The notes under the pieces are model-generated. The model did no database searches, had not been told where the DNA came from, and saw only the letters and a program-made list of their open reading frames with translations. Below are positions 36,153 to 47,522 of a stretch of DNA of 64,000 bases, piece by piece. Source of the stretch: Campylobacter lari. GTDB taxonomy: Bacteria; Campylobacterota; Campylobacteria; Campylobacterales; Campylobacteraceae. Location of the stretch: assembly GCF_001017575.1 (NCBI RefSeq), contig NZ_CP011372.1, forward strand, positions 124,001 to 188,000, in the 5' to 3' direction. The translations under genes and the position numbers were made by a program. Position 1 is the stretch's first letter; every line of letters starts with the position of its first letter.

Positions 36153-37196
36153 ATGTTTATAGATAATGTAAAATTAGTTTTAAGTTCAGGTAATGGTGGC
36201 AAAGGCGCTGTGAGTTTTCGCCGTGAAAAACATGTTCCACTTGGTGGACCTGATGGTGGCGATGGTGGAAATGGTGGCGATGTGTATTTTATATGTGATA
36301 ATAATACTCATACCCTAGCACACTTTAAAGGCAAAAAAGAACTTAAAGCACAAAATGGCCAACCAGGTTTGGGCCGTAATAAAAATGGCAAAAGAGGGGA
36401 GAGTTTAGAGTTGATTGTCCCTCAAGGCACTCAAGTAATTGATGCACAAAGTGGGGAAGTTTTACTTGATATGCTAGTAGAAGGCCAAAAAGAACTCTTT
36501 TTAAGAGGCGGTAAAGGTGGTCTTGGTAATACTCACTTTAAAAACTCTACTAATCAACGCCCAGATTATGCCCAACCAGGCGTGGCAGGAAAAACCTTAA
36601 GCGTGCGTTTAGAGTTAAAACTCATAGCAGATGTTGGGCTTGTAGGCTTTCCAAATGTAGGAAAATCCACTCTTATAAGCGTAGTGTCTAATGCAAGACC
36701 TGAAATAGCTAATTATGAATTTACTACTTTAACTCCAAAACTTGGTATGGTTGAAGTAGATGATTATAATTCTTTTGTAATGGCAGACATTCCAGGTATT
36801 ATAGAAGGTGCAAGCGATGGTAGGGGTTTGGGACTTGAGTTTTTAAGACACATAGAAAGAACTTCTTTTTTACTTTTTGTGCTTGATCCATTAAGAGATA
36901 TGAGTTTAAAAGAACAATTTTGCATTTTAAGAAAAGAATTAGAAAAATTTTCAAGCAAACTTTATGCAAGAAATTTTGGCTTAATGCTTTCAAAAAGTGA
37001 TAGTGTAAATTTAGGTGAGGAATTTGCACAAAAAATGGAAGATGATTATAATGAGTTAAAAGCTTATTTGCAAAGTCAAAATAATCCACAAAGCTTTTTT
37101 GTTAAAGTATCAAGCCTTGAAAAAACAGGTTTAAAAGAGCTTAAATTTATGCTTTTAGAAGAAGTTAAAAAAATTAGAAACCAAAATAATCTTTGA
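36153..37196 (+). CDS. obgE: GTPase Obg/CgtA
   Basis: Obg GTPase of 347 aa. The glycine-rich Obg fold is at residues 1-~155 ([35 protein letters not shown]), then the G domain with GFPNVGKST (P-loop), switch [13 protein letters not shown] (G3) and LSKSD (G4). It acts in 50S ribosome assembly and stress signalling. The frame opens at 36117, but the ATG at 36153 follows TTAAGGTTATAT and gives the conserved N-terminus. The C-terminal extension found in some Obg proteins is absent. The next gene overlaps by one base. Confidence 0.96.
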   Translation: MFIDNVKLVLSSGNGGKGAVSFRREKHVPLGGPDGGDGGNGGDVYFICDNNTHTLAHFKGKKELKAQNGQPGLGRNKNGKRGESLELIVPQGTQVIDAQSGEVLLDMLVEGQKELFLRGGKGGLGNTHFKNSTNQRPDYAQPGVAGKTLSVRLELKLIADVGLVGFPNVGKSTLISVVSNARPEIANYEFTTLTPKLGMVEVDDYNSFVMADIPGIIEGASDGRGLGLEFLRHIERTSFLLFVLDPLRDMSLKEQFCILRKELEKFSSKLYARNFGLMLSKSDSVNLGEEFAQKMEDDYNELKAYLQSQNNPQSFFVKVSSLEKTGLKELKFMLLEEVKKIRNQNNL

Positions 37197-37663
37197 TGAG
37201 TGAAAATTTAACTATAGATTTTATCCAAGAATATATCAAGTCCAATTTTAAAGGCTTGGTGTATAAATTTACGTATAAAGAACATAGCTTTTTTTATAAT
37301 CCCGATAAGGTTTTAAAAAACGGAGTTTATTTTTGTACTATTAAAGAAAATGATGGCATAAATGATAAAGCTTCGAATTTAAATAGAGAAGGTGTGTTTC
37401 GTCTAAGTTGCTCTCTTTGTGATCAAGATTATCAAAATCTTTTTGGTCAAAAACCTAAAAAAGCTTTAAAGGGTGAGATTGTTAGTTTAAATTATGATTT
37501 TTCTATGCTTGATCTTATCATGCCTCATCCAATTTATGCTTATATGGGATATATTTGTATTAACAATCCTTCAAGAAAAAATTTTGAAATTTTTAAAGAT
37601 TATCTTGAGCTTTCATATCAAAAAGCTATAAAAACTTATCAAAAAAGGATAGCGGCACTATGA
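37196..37663 (+). CDS. DUF6194-like protein, 155 aa
   Basis: Cytoplasmic protein without signal or membrane segments. The pattern HSFFYNPDKVLKNGVYFCTI...NDKASNLNREGVFRL...LFG, with a C-terminal DLIMPHPIYAYMGYICINNPS, resembles DUF6194, a family of unknown function. The ATG at 37196 overlaps the obgE TGA, and the fmt ATG overlaps its own TGA, so it is inside a tightly coupled operon. In C. jejuni the gene between obgE and fmt is proB (glutamate 5-kinase). This protein is unrelated to proB and takes its place here. Family assignment is from memory of the pattern. Confidence 0.7.
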   Translation: MSENLTIDFIQEYIKSNFKGLVYKFTYKEHSFFYNPDKVLKNGVYFCTIKENDGINDKASNLNREGVFRLSCSLCDQDYQNLFGQKPKKALKGEIVSLNYDFSMLDLIMPHPIYAYMGYICINNPSRKNFEIFKDYLELSYQKAIKTYQKRIAAL

Positions 37664-38571
37664 AAAATATCATTTTTATGGGAACTCCCTCTTATGCAAC
37701 ATGTATTTTAAAAGAGCTTGTTGATAAAGGGTTTAATGTCCAAGCTTTATTTACCCAGCCTGATAAACCTGTGGGAAGAAAGCAAATTTTAACTCCAAGT
37801 GATACTAAAAAATTTGTTTTAGAAAATAATTTAAATATAGAAATTTTCACTCCAAAAAGCTTAAAAGATGAAAATATAATCAATGGAATAAAAAGCTTAA
37901 AACCTGACTTTATAGTTGTTGCTGCTTATGGGAAGATTTTATCAAAAGAAGTTTTAGATATTGCTCCTTGTATCAATTTACATGCTTCCTTGCTTCCTAA
38001 ATATCGTGGCGCTTCGCCTATACAAAGTGCTATTTTAAATGGGGATAAAATAAGCGGGGTTTGCACTATGCTTATGGAAGAAGGGCTTGATAGTGGTGCT
38101 ATTTTAGAAAACATAGAATGTGATATAGAAGGTAAAAATTCAGCTGAGGTTTTTACCATGCTTTCAAATTTAGCAGCTAAGCTTACTATTTCTACGCTTT
38201 TAAATTTTGAAAAAATTGTCCCAAAAAAGCAAGATGAAAGTTTGGTTACACATTGTAAAAAAATCAAAAAAGAAGATGGGTTGATTAATTTGGATAATGC
38301 AAGTGAAATCTATCAAAAATTTCTAGCTTTTACACCTTGGCCTGGAGTTTTTTTAGAAAATGGTTTGAAATTTTTAGATATAGAATTAATTGATGGTGAA
38401 AAAACTCAAAAATCAGGTGTGATTTTACAAATAGAAAAGGAAAGCTTTTTGCTTTCATGTAAAAAAGGTATTTTAAGGATTAAAACTTTACAAGAAAGTG
38501 GAAAAAAAGCTTTAGATGCTAAGACTTATTTAAATGGAAAAAGGTTAAAACTTGGAGATAGTTTATTTTGA
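37660..38571 (+). CDS. fmt: Methionyl-tRNA formyltransferase
   Basis: Fmt (303 aa) formylates Met-tRNAfMet with 10-formyl-THF. The N-terminal GART fold has IIFMGTPSYATCILKEL and the catalytic region CINLHASLLPKYRGASPIQSA (Asn/His site), then GLDSGAILE. A C-terminal OB-like domain begins near residue 205. Length is normal. It overlaps the previous gene (ATGA) and the birA start by 20 bp. Confidence 0.97.
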   Translation: MKNIIFMGTPSYATCILKELVDKGFNVQALFTQPDKPVGRKQILTPSDTKKFVLENNLNIEIFTPKSLKDENIINGIKSLKPDFIVVAAYGKILSKEVLDIAPCINLHASLLPKYRGASPIQSAILNGDKISGVCTMLMEEGLDSGAILENIECDIEGKNSAEVFTMLSNLAAKLTISTLLNFEKIVPKKQDESLVTHCKKIKKEDGLINLDNASEIYQKFLAFTPWPGVFLENGLKFLDIELIDGEKTQKSGVILQIEKESFLLSCKKGILRIKTLQESGKKALDAKTYLNGKRLKLGDSLF

Positions 38572-39187
38572 TGAGCTTGAATCAACTCAAGTTTATTTAA
38601 GTGATAAAATTCGCAGTGGAGAGATTACTAGCAATACAGCCATTTGTGCTTTTATCCAAAGTGCCGGTATAGGTAGTAGGGATAATACTTGGCAAAGTAA
38701 GCAAGGAAATTTACATGTATCTTTTTGTATAAAAACTCAAGAATTAGCACAAGATCTTCCTTTAGCTTCTGCTAGTATATATTTTGCATTTTTAATGAAA
38801 GAAGTACTGCAAAGACAAAATTCAAAAGTATGGATTAAATGGCCTAATGATTTTTATATAGAAGATAAAAAAATAGGCGGATTGATGAGTTCTAAAATCA
38901 ATGATTTTTTGGTTGTAGGAATGGGGATTAATCTTAAATATGCTCCATTTAAAGCTGAAATTTTAGACATAGAAGTGGATATAACAAAACTTTTAAATGA
39001 GTATTTTTCTTATGTAGATGAGAAAATTTTATGGAAGAATATTTTTAGCAAGTATATGCTAGAATTTGAAAAATCAAGAAATTTTTTTATACATAATGAA
39101 GGTAAGATTTTATCTTTAAAAGATGCTTTATTGTATAAAGATGGTTCTATATTGTTAGATAATAAAAGGATATATAGTTTAAGATGA
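38552..39187 (+). CDS. birA: Biotin-[acetyl-CoA-carboxylase] ligase BirA
   Basis: Biotin protein ligase of 211 aa without the DNA-binding domain of E. coli BirA, so it is a ligase only. Motifs: VYFDELESTQVYL, GIGSRDNTWQSKQGNL (biotinyl-AMP binding), KWPNDFYIEDKKIGGLM. No ATG precedes the conserved N-terminus. TTG at 38552 with AAAAGG upstream gives MEIVYFDELEST and is the likely start, inside the 3' end of fmt. It would biotinylate the acetyl-CoA carboxylase carrier protein; accD and bioB are in the same window. Confidence 0.9.
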   Translation: MEIVYFDELESTQVYLSDKIRSGEITSNTAICAFIQSAGIGSRDNTWQSKQGNLHVSFCIKTQELAQDLPLASASIYFAFLMKEVLQRQNSKVWIKWPNDFYIEDKKIGGLMSSKINDFLVVGMGINLKYAPFKAEILDIEVDITKLLNEYFSYVDEKILWKNIFSKYMLEFEKSRNFFIHNEGKILSLKDALLYKDGSILLDNKRIYSLR

Positions 39188-39966
39188 GTGAGATAATAAC
39201 TATTGCAAATCAAAAAGGTGGAGTAGGTAAAACTACTACCGCTATTAATCTAGCGGCTTCTTTGGCAGTAGCTGAAAAAAAGGTTCTTTTGATAGATATT
39301 GATCCACAAGCTAATGCTACAACAGGACTTGGTTTTAATAGAAGTAATTATGAATATAATATTTATCATGTTTTTATAGGTAGGAAAAAACTTTCTGAGA
39401 TTATTTTAAAAACTGAGCTTCCGCAATTATACTTAGCTCCATCAAATATTTCTTTGGTTGGAATTGAGCAAGAAGTAGTAAAAGAAAGCGGAGAATATAG
39501 AACAATTTTAAGAGAAAAAATTAAAGAAATTGCCAAAGATTATGATTTTATTATCATTGACTCACCTCCTGCACTTGGAAGCATTACGGTAAATGCTTTT
39601 GCAGCAAGTGATAGTGTTATTATTCCTATACAATGTGAGTTTTATGCACTTGAGGGTGTTGCGATGGTTTTAAACACTATTAAATTTGTAAAAAAAACTA
39701 TCAATCCAAAACTAAAAATAAAAGGCTTTTTACCAACTATGTATAGCTCACAAAATAATCTTTCAAAAGATACTGTGGAAGATTTAAAGCAAAATTTCAA
39801 ACAAAAGCTATTTAGAACAGGTGATAATGAAGATGATTTCATCATCATACCAAGAAATGTAAAACTTGCTGAAAGTCCAAGCTATGGAAAGCCTATTATA
39901 CTTTATGATATAAAATCTCCAGGTTCAGTGGCATATCAAAATTTAGCACATTCTATATTAGGATAA
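39184..39966 (+). CDS. parA: Chromosome partitioning ATPase ParA (Soj)
   Basis: ParA/Soj ATPase of 260 aa with the deviant Walker A KGGVGKTTTAINLAA (residues ~11-25), LIDIDPQANATTGLG and IIIDSPPALG. It drives segregation of ParB-parS complexes. Start overlaps birA (ATGA); parB follows after 3 bp. Confidence 0.96.
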   Translation: MSEIITIANQKGGVGKTTTAINLAASLAVAEKKVLLIDIDPQANATTGLGFNRSNYEYNIYHVFIGRKKLSEIILKTELPQLYLAPSNISLVGIEQEVVKESGEYRTILREKIKEIAKDYDFIIIDSPPALGSITVNAFAASDSVIIPIQCEFYALEGVAMVLNTIKFVKKTINPKLKIKGFLPTMYSSQNNLSKDTVEDLKQNFKQKLFRTGDNEDDFIIIPRNVKLAESPSYGKPIILYDIKSPGSVAYQNLAHSILG

Positions 39967-39969
39967 AAA

Positions 39970-40821
39970 ATGGCAAAAAAAAGTGCATTAGGAAGAGGTT
40001 TAAGTAGTATTTTGGCTGATATTGATGAGGTTTATGAAAAAGAATTAGGCTCTAATGAAGGTAGAATAGAAGAAATTGATATAGATTTAATTAGCCCAAA
40101 CCCTTATCAACCAAGAAAAAATTTTGATACCCAAGCTTTAGAAGAACTTGCAGGTTCTATTAAAGAATATGGTTTGATTCAGCCTGTTGTGGTTTTTAAA
40201 AAAGATGAATTTGATTATATTTTAATAGCAGGTGAGAGAAGATTTAGAGCATGTAAGCTTTTAGAAAAAGAACAGATTAAAGCTGTAGTTTTAAATGTAG
40301 ATGATATAAAATTACGTGAGCTTGCTTTAATAGAAAATATTCAAAGAGAGAATCTAAATCCTATAGAGCTAGCACATTCTTATAAGGAATTGTTAGAAAT
40401 TCATGATATCACTCAAGAAAAATTAGCCGATCTTATCCATAAATCAAGACCCCAAATTGCTAATACCTTAAGACTTTTAAATTTAAATGAGCAAACGCAA
40501 AATTTTATTATAGAAGGTAAAATTTCACAAGGTCATGCAAAGGTTTTAGTGGGGCTTGAAAAAGAAGAAGAAAAAATGATAGTTGATACCATCATAGGAC
40601 AAAAGCTCAATGTAAGAGATACTGAAAAATTAATTAAAAATTTTAAAAATACAAATCAATTAGAAAAAAACACAATTTCAAATAAACAATATCAATCTAT
40701 AATAAATTTAAAAGAAAAAATTGAATCTTTAGGCTTAAAAGTAAATGCAAAAGATTTAAAAATAACTATAAATTTTGAAAATGAAGATGAGGTTAGGGAA
40801 TTTCTAAAGACATTAAATTAA
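39970..40821 (+). CDS. parB: Chromosome partitioning protein ParB (Spo0J)
   Basis: ParB of 283 aa. N-terminal ParB/Srx CTPase domain with ISPNPYQPRKNFD and LIAGERRFRACKLL; central helix-turn-helix region (TQEKLADLIHKSRPQIANTLRLL); C-terminal dimerisation part rich in Lys/Asn. It binds parS near the origin. I did not find an obvious parS palindrome in the nearby DNA. The gene closes the obgE-to-parB run, before the ATP synthase promoter. Confidence 0.96.
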   Translation: MAKKSALGRGLSSILADIDEVYEKELGSNEGRIEEIDIDLISPNPYQPRKNFDTQALEELAGSIKEYGLIQPVVVFKKDEFDYILIAGERRFRACKLLEKEQIKAVVLNVDDIKLRELALIENIQRENLNPIELAHSYKELLEIHDITQEKLADLIHKSRPQIANTLRLLNLNEQTQNFIIEGKISQGHAKVLVGLEKEEEKMIVDTIIGQKLNVRDTEKLIKNFKNTNQLEKNTISNKQYQSIINLKEKIESLGLKVNAKDLKITINFENEDEVREFLKTLN

Positions 40822-40841
40822 ATATGTTTTTAGGTATATTT

Positions 40842-40850
40842 TGCTATAAT
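40842..40850 (+). promoter_or_regulatory. Extended -10 promoter of the ATP synthase operon
   Basis: TGCTATAAT (40842-40850) has both the TGn extension and a consensus TATAAT, about 35 bases before the b' start codon, in the only gap between parB and the atp genes. Confidence 0.75.
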
Positions 40851-40884
40851 TTCGCGTTTTATTTAGATTTATTTAGGAGTATTA

Positions 40885-41310
40885 ATGTTTAATGATGTAC
40901 ATTTTTCCATCATGATAGCCACCGGTGTCATTTTTTTGTTTATGATAGCGATTTTAAATTCTATGCTCTATAAACCTTTGATTAAATTTATGGATTCTAG
41001 GGATTTAACTATAAAAAATGATGAAGAAAAAATGAAAAAAAATTCTGATGATGTTTCAAATGTAGAAAGTGAATTAGAAAAAATTCATATTCAAACAAGA
41101 GATGAAATCAATCAAATTAAAGCAAAAGCAATAGAAGAAGCTAAAATAAAACAAGAAAAAGAATTATCAACAAGAAAAAGAGAATTAGAAGATCAAATGC
41201 TTGTTTTTCTTAAAAGTCTAAGAGAAAAAGAAAAAGAATTAAAAGAAGAAATGCGTTTAAAAATGCCAGAATTTAAACAAAGCTTTAAAAATAGCTTGAG
41301 TAAAATTTAA
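40885..41310 (+). CDS. ATP synthase Fo subunit b'
   Basis: Subunit b' (141 aa) with one N-terminal membrane segment (~6-28, FSIMIATGVIFLFMIAILNSML) and a long charged coiled coil to the end. It forms the peripheral stator stalk as a heterodimer with b. Epsilonproteobacteria carry two b-type genes here (C. jejuni Cj0102 and Cj0103). Preceded by TTTAGGAG; atpF follows after 9 bp. Confidence 0.93.
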   Translation: MFNDVHFSIMIATGVIFLFMIAILNSMLYKPLIKFMDSRDLTIKNDEEKMKKNSDDVSNVESELEKIHIQTRDEINQIKAKAIEEAKIKQEKELSTRKRELEDQMLVFLKSLREKEKELKEEMRLKMPEFKQSFKNSLSKI

Positions 41311-41319
41311 GGAAGATAA

Positions 41320-41832
41320 ATGTTGAAAAAAATTGCATTGTTATCAGTACTTCCTTTTTATGCTTTTGCAGCAGGTAATGGAAGTGGTGAATATGATATA
41401 ATTCCAAGAGCGGTTAATTTTGTTTTATTTGCTGCTATTTTGTATTATTTTATTGCAACTCCTTTGAAAAATTTTTATAATGGTAGAATTGCAAAAATTG
41501 CTTCTAGAATGAATGAAATTCAAGAAAAGCTTATCGCGAGTAAAAATCATAAGTTAGAAATGATGAAAAAACTAGATTTAGCCAAACAAGAAGCGATCAA
41601 TGCAGTAGCTCTTGCAAAAAAAGAGGCTGAAATTATCACAGATAAAATAGAAGCTGAAACGAAAATGGAAATTAAGGCTTTAGAAAAAACTTATGAAGAA
41701 CATAAAGAATATGAAATAAGAAAAATGGAAAAAGAAGTTGTGCAAGCGGTTTTAGAAGAAATTTTTGAAGATCAAAATTTACAACTTCAGCAAAAAGAAA
41801 TTCTAAATATCATGATGAAAAAGGTGTCTTGA
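41320..41832 (+). CDS. atpF: ATP synthase Fo subunit b
   Basis: Subunit b (170 aa). It starts with what looks like a cleavable signal peptide (MLKKIALLSVLPFYAFA) followed by the true membrane anchor AVNFVLFAAILYYFIATPL (~residues 31-50) and a coiled coil. Such a signal-bearing b subunit is unusual outside this class. It pairs with b' in the stator. Its stop overlaps the atpH ATG. Confidence 0.95.
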   Translation: MLKKIALLSVLPFYAFAAGNGSGEYDIIPRAVNFVLFAAILYYFIATPLKNFYNGRIAKIASRMNEIQEKLIASKNHKLEMMKKLDLAKQEAINAVALAKKEAEIITDKIEAETKMEIKALEKTYEEHKEYEIRKMEKEVVQAVLEEIFEDQNLQLQQKEILNIMMKKVS

Positions 41833-42353
41833 TGGAAAGTGTGATTGCAAAAACTTATGCAAAGGCGATATTAGAAAGAAATGATTTTGAAGATTTTTAT
41901 TCTAATTTATTAGAGTTAAGTTCAGCTTTTGCATCTAATAAATTTATAGATGTTTTAAATTCTTATGAGATAAAACAAGGAAAAAAACTAGAGTTTATAC
42001 TTTCTTTATTAGATAATCCAAGCGATGCTTTTAAAAATTTTATAAATTTAATCGTAGATAATAAAAGGGAGATGTTAATCCCAGAAATCACTAAAGAATT
42101 GAGTGAGCAAAAAGCATTAAAAGAAAATACATTCTTAGGGCAAGTTTATTCAAAAGAACAATTAAGTGCAGAAGAAATTAAAAATTTAGAAGAAAAACTT
42201 AGCGCTAAGTTTAATGCAAAAATTAGATTAGATAGTAAAATAAGTGATAATGACAGTGTGAAGATTAGCTTAGATGGTCTTGGTTATGAAATTTCATTTT
42301 CAATGCAAAGCTTAAAAGCTAAAATGAATGAATATATATTAAAAGCAATTTAA
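41832..42353 (+). CDS. atpH: ATP synthase F1 subunit delta
   Basis: Delta subunit, 173 aa, starting MESVIAKTYAKAILERNDF, which caps the F1 head and links it to the b/b' stalk. The frame opens with TTG at 41829, but the ATG at 41832 (overlapping the atpF TGA) gives the family start. The C-terminal part has the expected KISDNDSVKISLDGLGYEISFSMQSLKAKM region. Confidence 0.95.
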   Translation: MESVIAKTYAKAILERNDFEDFYSNLLELSSAFASNKFIDVLNSYEIKQGKKLEFILSLLDNPSDAFKNFINLIVDNKREMLIPEITKELSEQKALKENTFLGQVYSKEQLSAEEIKNLEEKLSAKFNAKIRLDSKISDNDSVKISLDGLGYEISFSMQSLKAKMNEYILKAI

Positions 42354-42362
42354 GGAGATTTG

Positions 42363-43868
42363 ATGAAATTTAAAGCAGATGAAATTAGTTCTATTATAAA
42401 AGAAAGAATTGAAAAATTTGACTTTAATCTTGAAATAGAAGAAACTGGTAAAATTATTTCAGTTGCTGATGGTGTTGCTAAGGTTTATGGTCTTAAGAAT
42501 GCTATGGCTGGAGAGATGGTTGAATTTGAAAATGGTGAAAAAGGAATGGTGCTTAACCTTGAAGAATCAAGTGTTGGTATTGTTATCTTAGGAAAAGGTC
42601 TTGGTCTTAAAGAAGGAAGTTCCGTAAAAAGACTAAAAAAACTTCTAAAAGTTCCGGTAGGCGATGCGTTGATAGGACGTGTTGTAAATGCTTTGGGTGA
42701 GCCAATTGATGCTAAAGGTGTGATTGAGGCAAGTGAATATCGCTTTGTGGAAGAAAAAGCAAAAGGTATTATGGCTAGAAAAAGCGTTCATGAGCCACTA
42801 CACACAGGTATTAAAGCAATTGATGCTTTAGTTCCAATTGGTAGAGGACAAAGAGAGCTAATTATCGGTGATAGACAAACAGGTAAAACAACTGTAGCAA
42901 TCGATACTATCATTAGCCAAAAAGGTAAAGATGTTATTTGTATTTATGTTGCAATTGGTCAAAAACAAAGCACAGTTGCTCAAGTAGTTAAAAAGCTTGA
43001 AGAATATGGTGCAATGGATTATAGTATAGTAGTAAATGCAGGTGCTTCTGATCCTGCTGCATTGCAATATCTTGCTCCATATACAGGCGTAACTATGGGT
43101 GAATATTTTAGAGATAACTCAAGACATGCGTTGATTGTTTATGATGATTTAAGTAAGCATGCTGTTGCATATCGTGAGATGTCTTTGATCTTACGTCGTC
43201 CTCCAGGTCGTGAAGCTTATCCAGGGGATGTGTTTTATTTACATTCAAGATTGCTTGAAAGAGCAAGTAAATTAAGTGATGAGCTTGGCGCGGGAAGCTT
43301 AACAGCATTACCTATTATTGAAACTCAAGCGGGTGATGTTTCAGCTTATATTCCAACCAATGTTATTTCAATCACAGATGGGCAAATTTTCTTGGAAACA
43401 GATTTATTCAACTCAGGTATTCGTCCTGCGATTAATGTTGGTTTATCTGTATCTCGTGTTGGTGGTGCTGCACAAATTAAAGCAACAAAACAGGTTTCAG
43501 GTACATTAAGACTTGATTTAGCTCAATATAGAGAGTTGCAAGCTTTTGCACAATTTGCAAGTGATTTGGATGAAGCAAGTAGAAAGCAACTTGAGCGTGG
43601 GCAAAGAATGGTTGAAGTTTTAAAGCAACCTCCATATTCTCCACTTTCAGCTGAAAATCAAGTAGTGATGATTTATGCAGGAACTAAAGGATATTTAGAT
43701 GATATAGCAGTTTCTAAAATTGGAGAATTTGAAGCGGCTTTATATCCATTTATTGAAGCTAAATATCCAGAAATTTTTGAGCAAATTAGAACCAAAAAGG
43801 CTTTAGATAAAGATTTAGAAGAAAAATTAGCTAAAGCATTGAGTGAGTTTAAAGCAAACCACATATAA
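42363..43868 (+). CDS. atpA: ATP synthase F1 subunit alpha
   Basis: Alpha subunit, 501 aa. Walker A GDRQTGKT near residue 169; the arginine-finger region [23 protein letters not shown]. It binds ATP non-catalytically and completes the catalytic interfaces with beta. ATG at 42363 follows AAGGAGATTTG; the TTG three bases before is not needed. Confidence 0.98.
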   Translation: MKFKADEISSIIKERIEKFDFNLEIEETGKIISVADGVAKVYGLKNAMAGEMVEFENGEKGMVLNLEESSVGIVILGKGLGLKEGSSVKRLKKLLKVPVGDALIGRVVNALGEPIDAKGVIEASEYRFVEEKAKGIMARKSVHEPLHTGIKAIDALVPIGRGQRELIIGDRQTGKTTVAIDTIISQKGKDVICIYVAIGQKQSTVAQVVKKLEEYGAMDYSIVVNAGASDPAALQYLAPYTGVTMGEYFRDNSRHALIVYDDLSKHAVAYREMSLILRRPPGREAYPGDVFYLHSRLLERASKLSDELGAGSLTALPIIETQAGDVSAYIPTNVISITDGQIFLETDLFNSGIRPAINVGLSVSRVGGAAQIKATKQVSGTLRLDLAQYRELQAFAQFASDLDEASRKQLERGQRMVEVLKQPPYSPLSAENQVVMIYAGTKGYLDDIAVSKIGEFEAALYPFIEAKYPEIFEQIRTKKALDKDLEEKLAKALSEFKANHI

Positions 43869-43877
43869 GGTTTTTAA

Positions 43878-46174
<2,297 letters not shown>

Positions 46175-46176
46175 TA

Positions 46177-46569
46177 ATGGATAATTTAATACATATAGAG
46201 GTGGTAACACCTCTTGGTATGATTTATAATGATAATGTAAAATCTATTGTTCTTCCTGGAAGTGAAGGTGAGTTTGGTGTTTTAAAAGGACACGCGTCTT
46301 TAATCTCTTCTTTAAAGGCAGGAATTATAGATATAGAAAAATCAGATTCAACTCATGAATTAGTTGCTATTGATTCAGGCCATGCAAAGGTATCTGAAAC
46401 TAAAGTAAGTGTTTTAGCAAAAGGTGCTGTATGGGTTGGTGGAAATAGCGATAGTGAAATAGCAAAAAGATTAGAAGAAGCAAAAGATTTGATTAAATCT
46501 ATGAGTAGTGATAGCGTTGCTTTAGCTTCTACTTTTGCTAAGATGGATAATAATGTAAGGCAAAAATAG
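46177..46569 (+). CDS. atpC: ATP synthase F1 subunit epsilon
   Basis: Epsilon subunit, 130 aa: N-terminal beta-sandwich (IHIEVVTPLGMIYNDNVKSIVLPGSEGEFGVLKGH, residues 5-39) and a short helical C-terminus. It couples F1 to the c-ring and can inhibit hydrolysis. It shares one base with the tolQ GTG start, so tolQRAB is fused to the atp operon. Subunits a and c are not in the window. Confidence 0.96.
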   Translation: MDNLIHIEVVTPLGMIYNDNVKSIVLPGSEGEFGVLKGHASLISSLKAGIIDIEKSDSTHELVAIDSGHAKVSETKVSVLAKGAVWVGGNSDSEIAKRLEEAKDLIKSMSSDSVALASTFAKMDNNVRQK

Positions 46570-47129
46570 TGGATTTTCAAGCAATTTTTCATTTCTTTGA
46601 AAATACAAGCTTAATCACTTATATTGTATTAGCTTGGCTTTCAGTGTATTTTATACTTAGTTTTAGTATTTTATTTTCAAGATTAATGCTTATTAATAAA
46701 TGGACTCAAAATGAAAGTCAAGCTTTAGAAGCTTTAATGAGAGGGGAAAAAGATTTAAGTCAAAGTGCGTCAATTTTAAAAAAATGTGTGGAAATTGATG
46801 AAACTAAAATGAACATTTATAAAAATTCTGTAGAAAAAAAAGCTACAATAGGATTAACTTGGCTTAGTATCATAGCTTCAACCTCTCCTTTTATAGGGCT
46901 TTTTGGTACAGTGATTTCTATACTTGAAACCTTTGGTGGTTTAGAAATGCAAAATTCTTTAAGCATTATTGCTCCTAAAATTAGTGAAGCTTTGGTGGCT
47001 ACAGGTTGTGGGATTTTAGTAGCAATCCCTGCATATAGCTTTCATTTGATTATCAAACGCAAGGCTTATGAGTTGATTAATATCTTAGATAGTGAAATTA
47101 AGGTGCTGGTAAGTTCTATAAAGGCTTAA
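46569..47129 (+). CDS. tolQ: TolQ/ExbB-type proton channel protein
   Basis: MotA/TolQ/ExbB family, 186 aa, GTG start. Three membrane segments: ~18-40 (TYIVLAWLSVYFILSF), ~100-120 and ~140-165. The conserved IASTSPFIGLFGTVISILETFGGL and ISEALVATGCGILVAIPAYSFHLI are present. With TolR it uses the proton motive force to energise TolA. The tolR-tolA-tolB-pal genes downstream favour a Tol-Pal role over TonB energisation; C. jejuni annotation calls this exbB3. Confidence 0.9.
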   Translation: MDFQAIFHFFENTSLITYIVLAWLSVYFILSFSILFSRLMLINKWTQNESQALEALMRGEKDLSQSASILKKCVEIDETKMNIYKNSVEKKATIGLTWLSIIASTSPFIGLFGTVISILETFGGLEMQNSLSIIAPKISEALVATGCGILVAIPAYSFHLIIKRKAYELINILDSEIKVLVSSIKA

Positions 47130-47132
47130 TTT

Positions 47133-47519
47133 ATGTTTTTAGAAGAAAAACCCGAATTAAATATTACACCTTTGGTAGATATTATGCTTGTGTTGCTTGC
47201 TATTTTAATGGTAACAGCACCAAGTATCACATATGAAGAAAAAGTTCAACTTCCTCAAGGTTCGCAAAAAACTTCAAGTGCTCCAAATATTAAAAGTTTA
47301 ATTGTAACAATTAATGCAAAAAAAGAAATTTTTATAGGAAAAGATAAATTTGATTTTATAAGTTTTGCGGATAATATGAATGCTTTAAAACTTCAGTATA
47401 ACACACAAGAGACAGTTTTCATAAGAGCAGATAAGAATCTAAAATATGATGATGTAATGAGTGTTTTAAGAACAATGAAACATTTAGGTTTCCAAAAAGT
47501 TGCTTTGCAAACTGAGTAA
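47133..47519 (+). CDS. tolR: TolR/ExbD-type protein
   Basis: Protein of 128 aa with a short cytoplasmic N-terminus (EEKPELNITPLVDIMLVLLAILMV). It includes the conserved membrane Asp of TolR/ExbD (LVDIMLVLL) that conducts protons, then a periplasmic domain. It starts 3 bp after tolQ and ends 3 bp before the tolA-like gene. Confidence 0.92.
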   Translation: MFLEEKPELNITPLVDIMLVLLAILMVTAPSITYEEKVQLPQGSQKTSSAPNIKSLIVTINAKKEIFIGKDKFDFISFADNMNALKLQYNTQETVFIRADKNLKYDDVMSVLRTMKHLGFQKVALQTE

Positions 47520-47522
47520 AAA

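Noticed and set aside
36799-37089. Antisense open frames inside obgE and other long genes (also 12810-13097, 33677-34138, 37926-38267, 46353-46592, 62136-62438)
   Set aside because: They mirror codon bias of real genes on the other strand, lack ribosome binding sites and encode no recognisable protein.
39184-40884. parS site next to parAB
   Set aside because: I found no convincing palindrome of the known parS type in or near the genes; a genome-wide search is needed.
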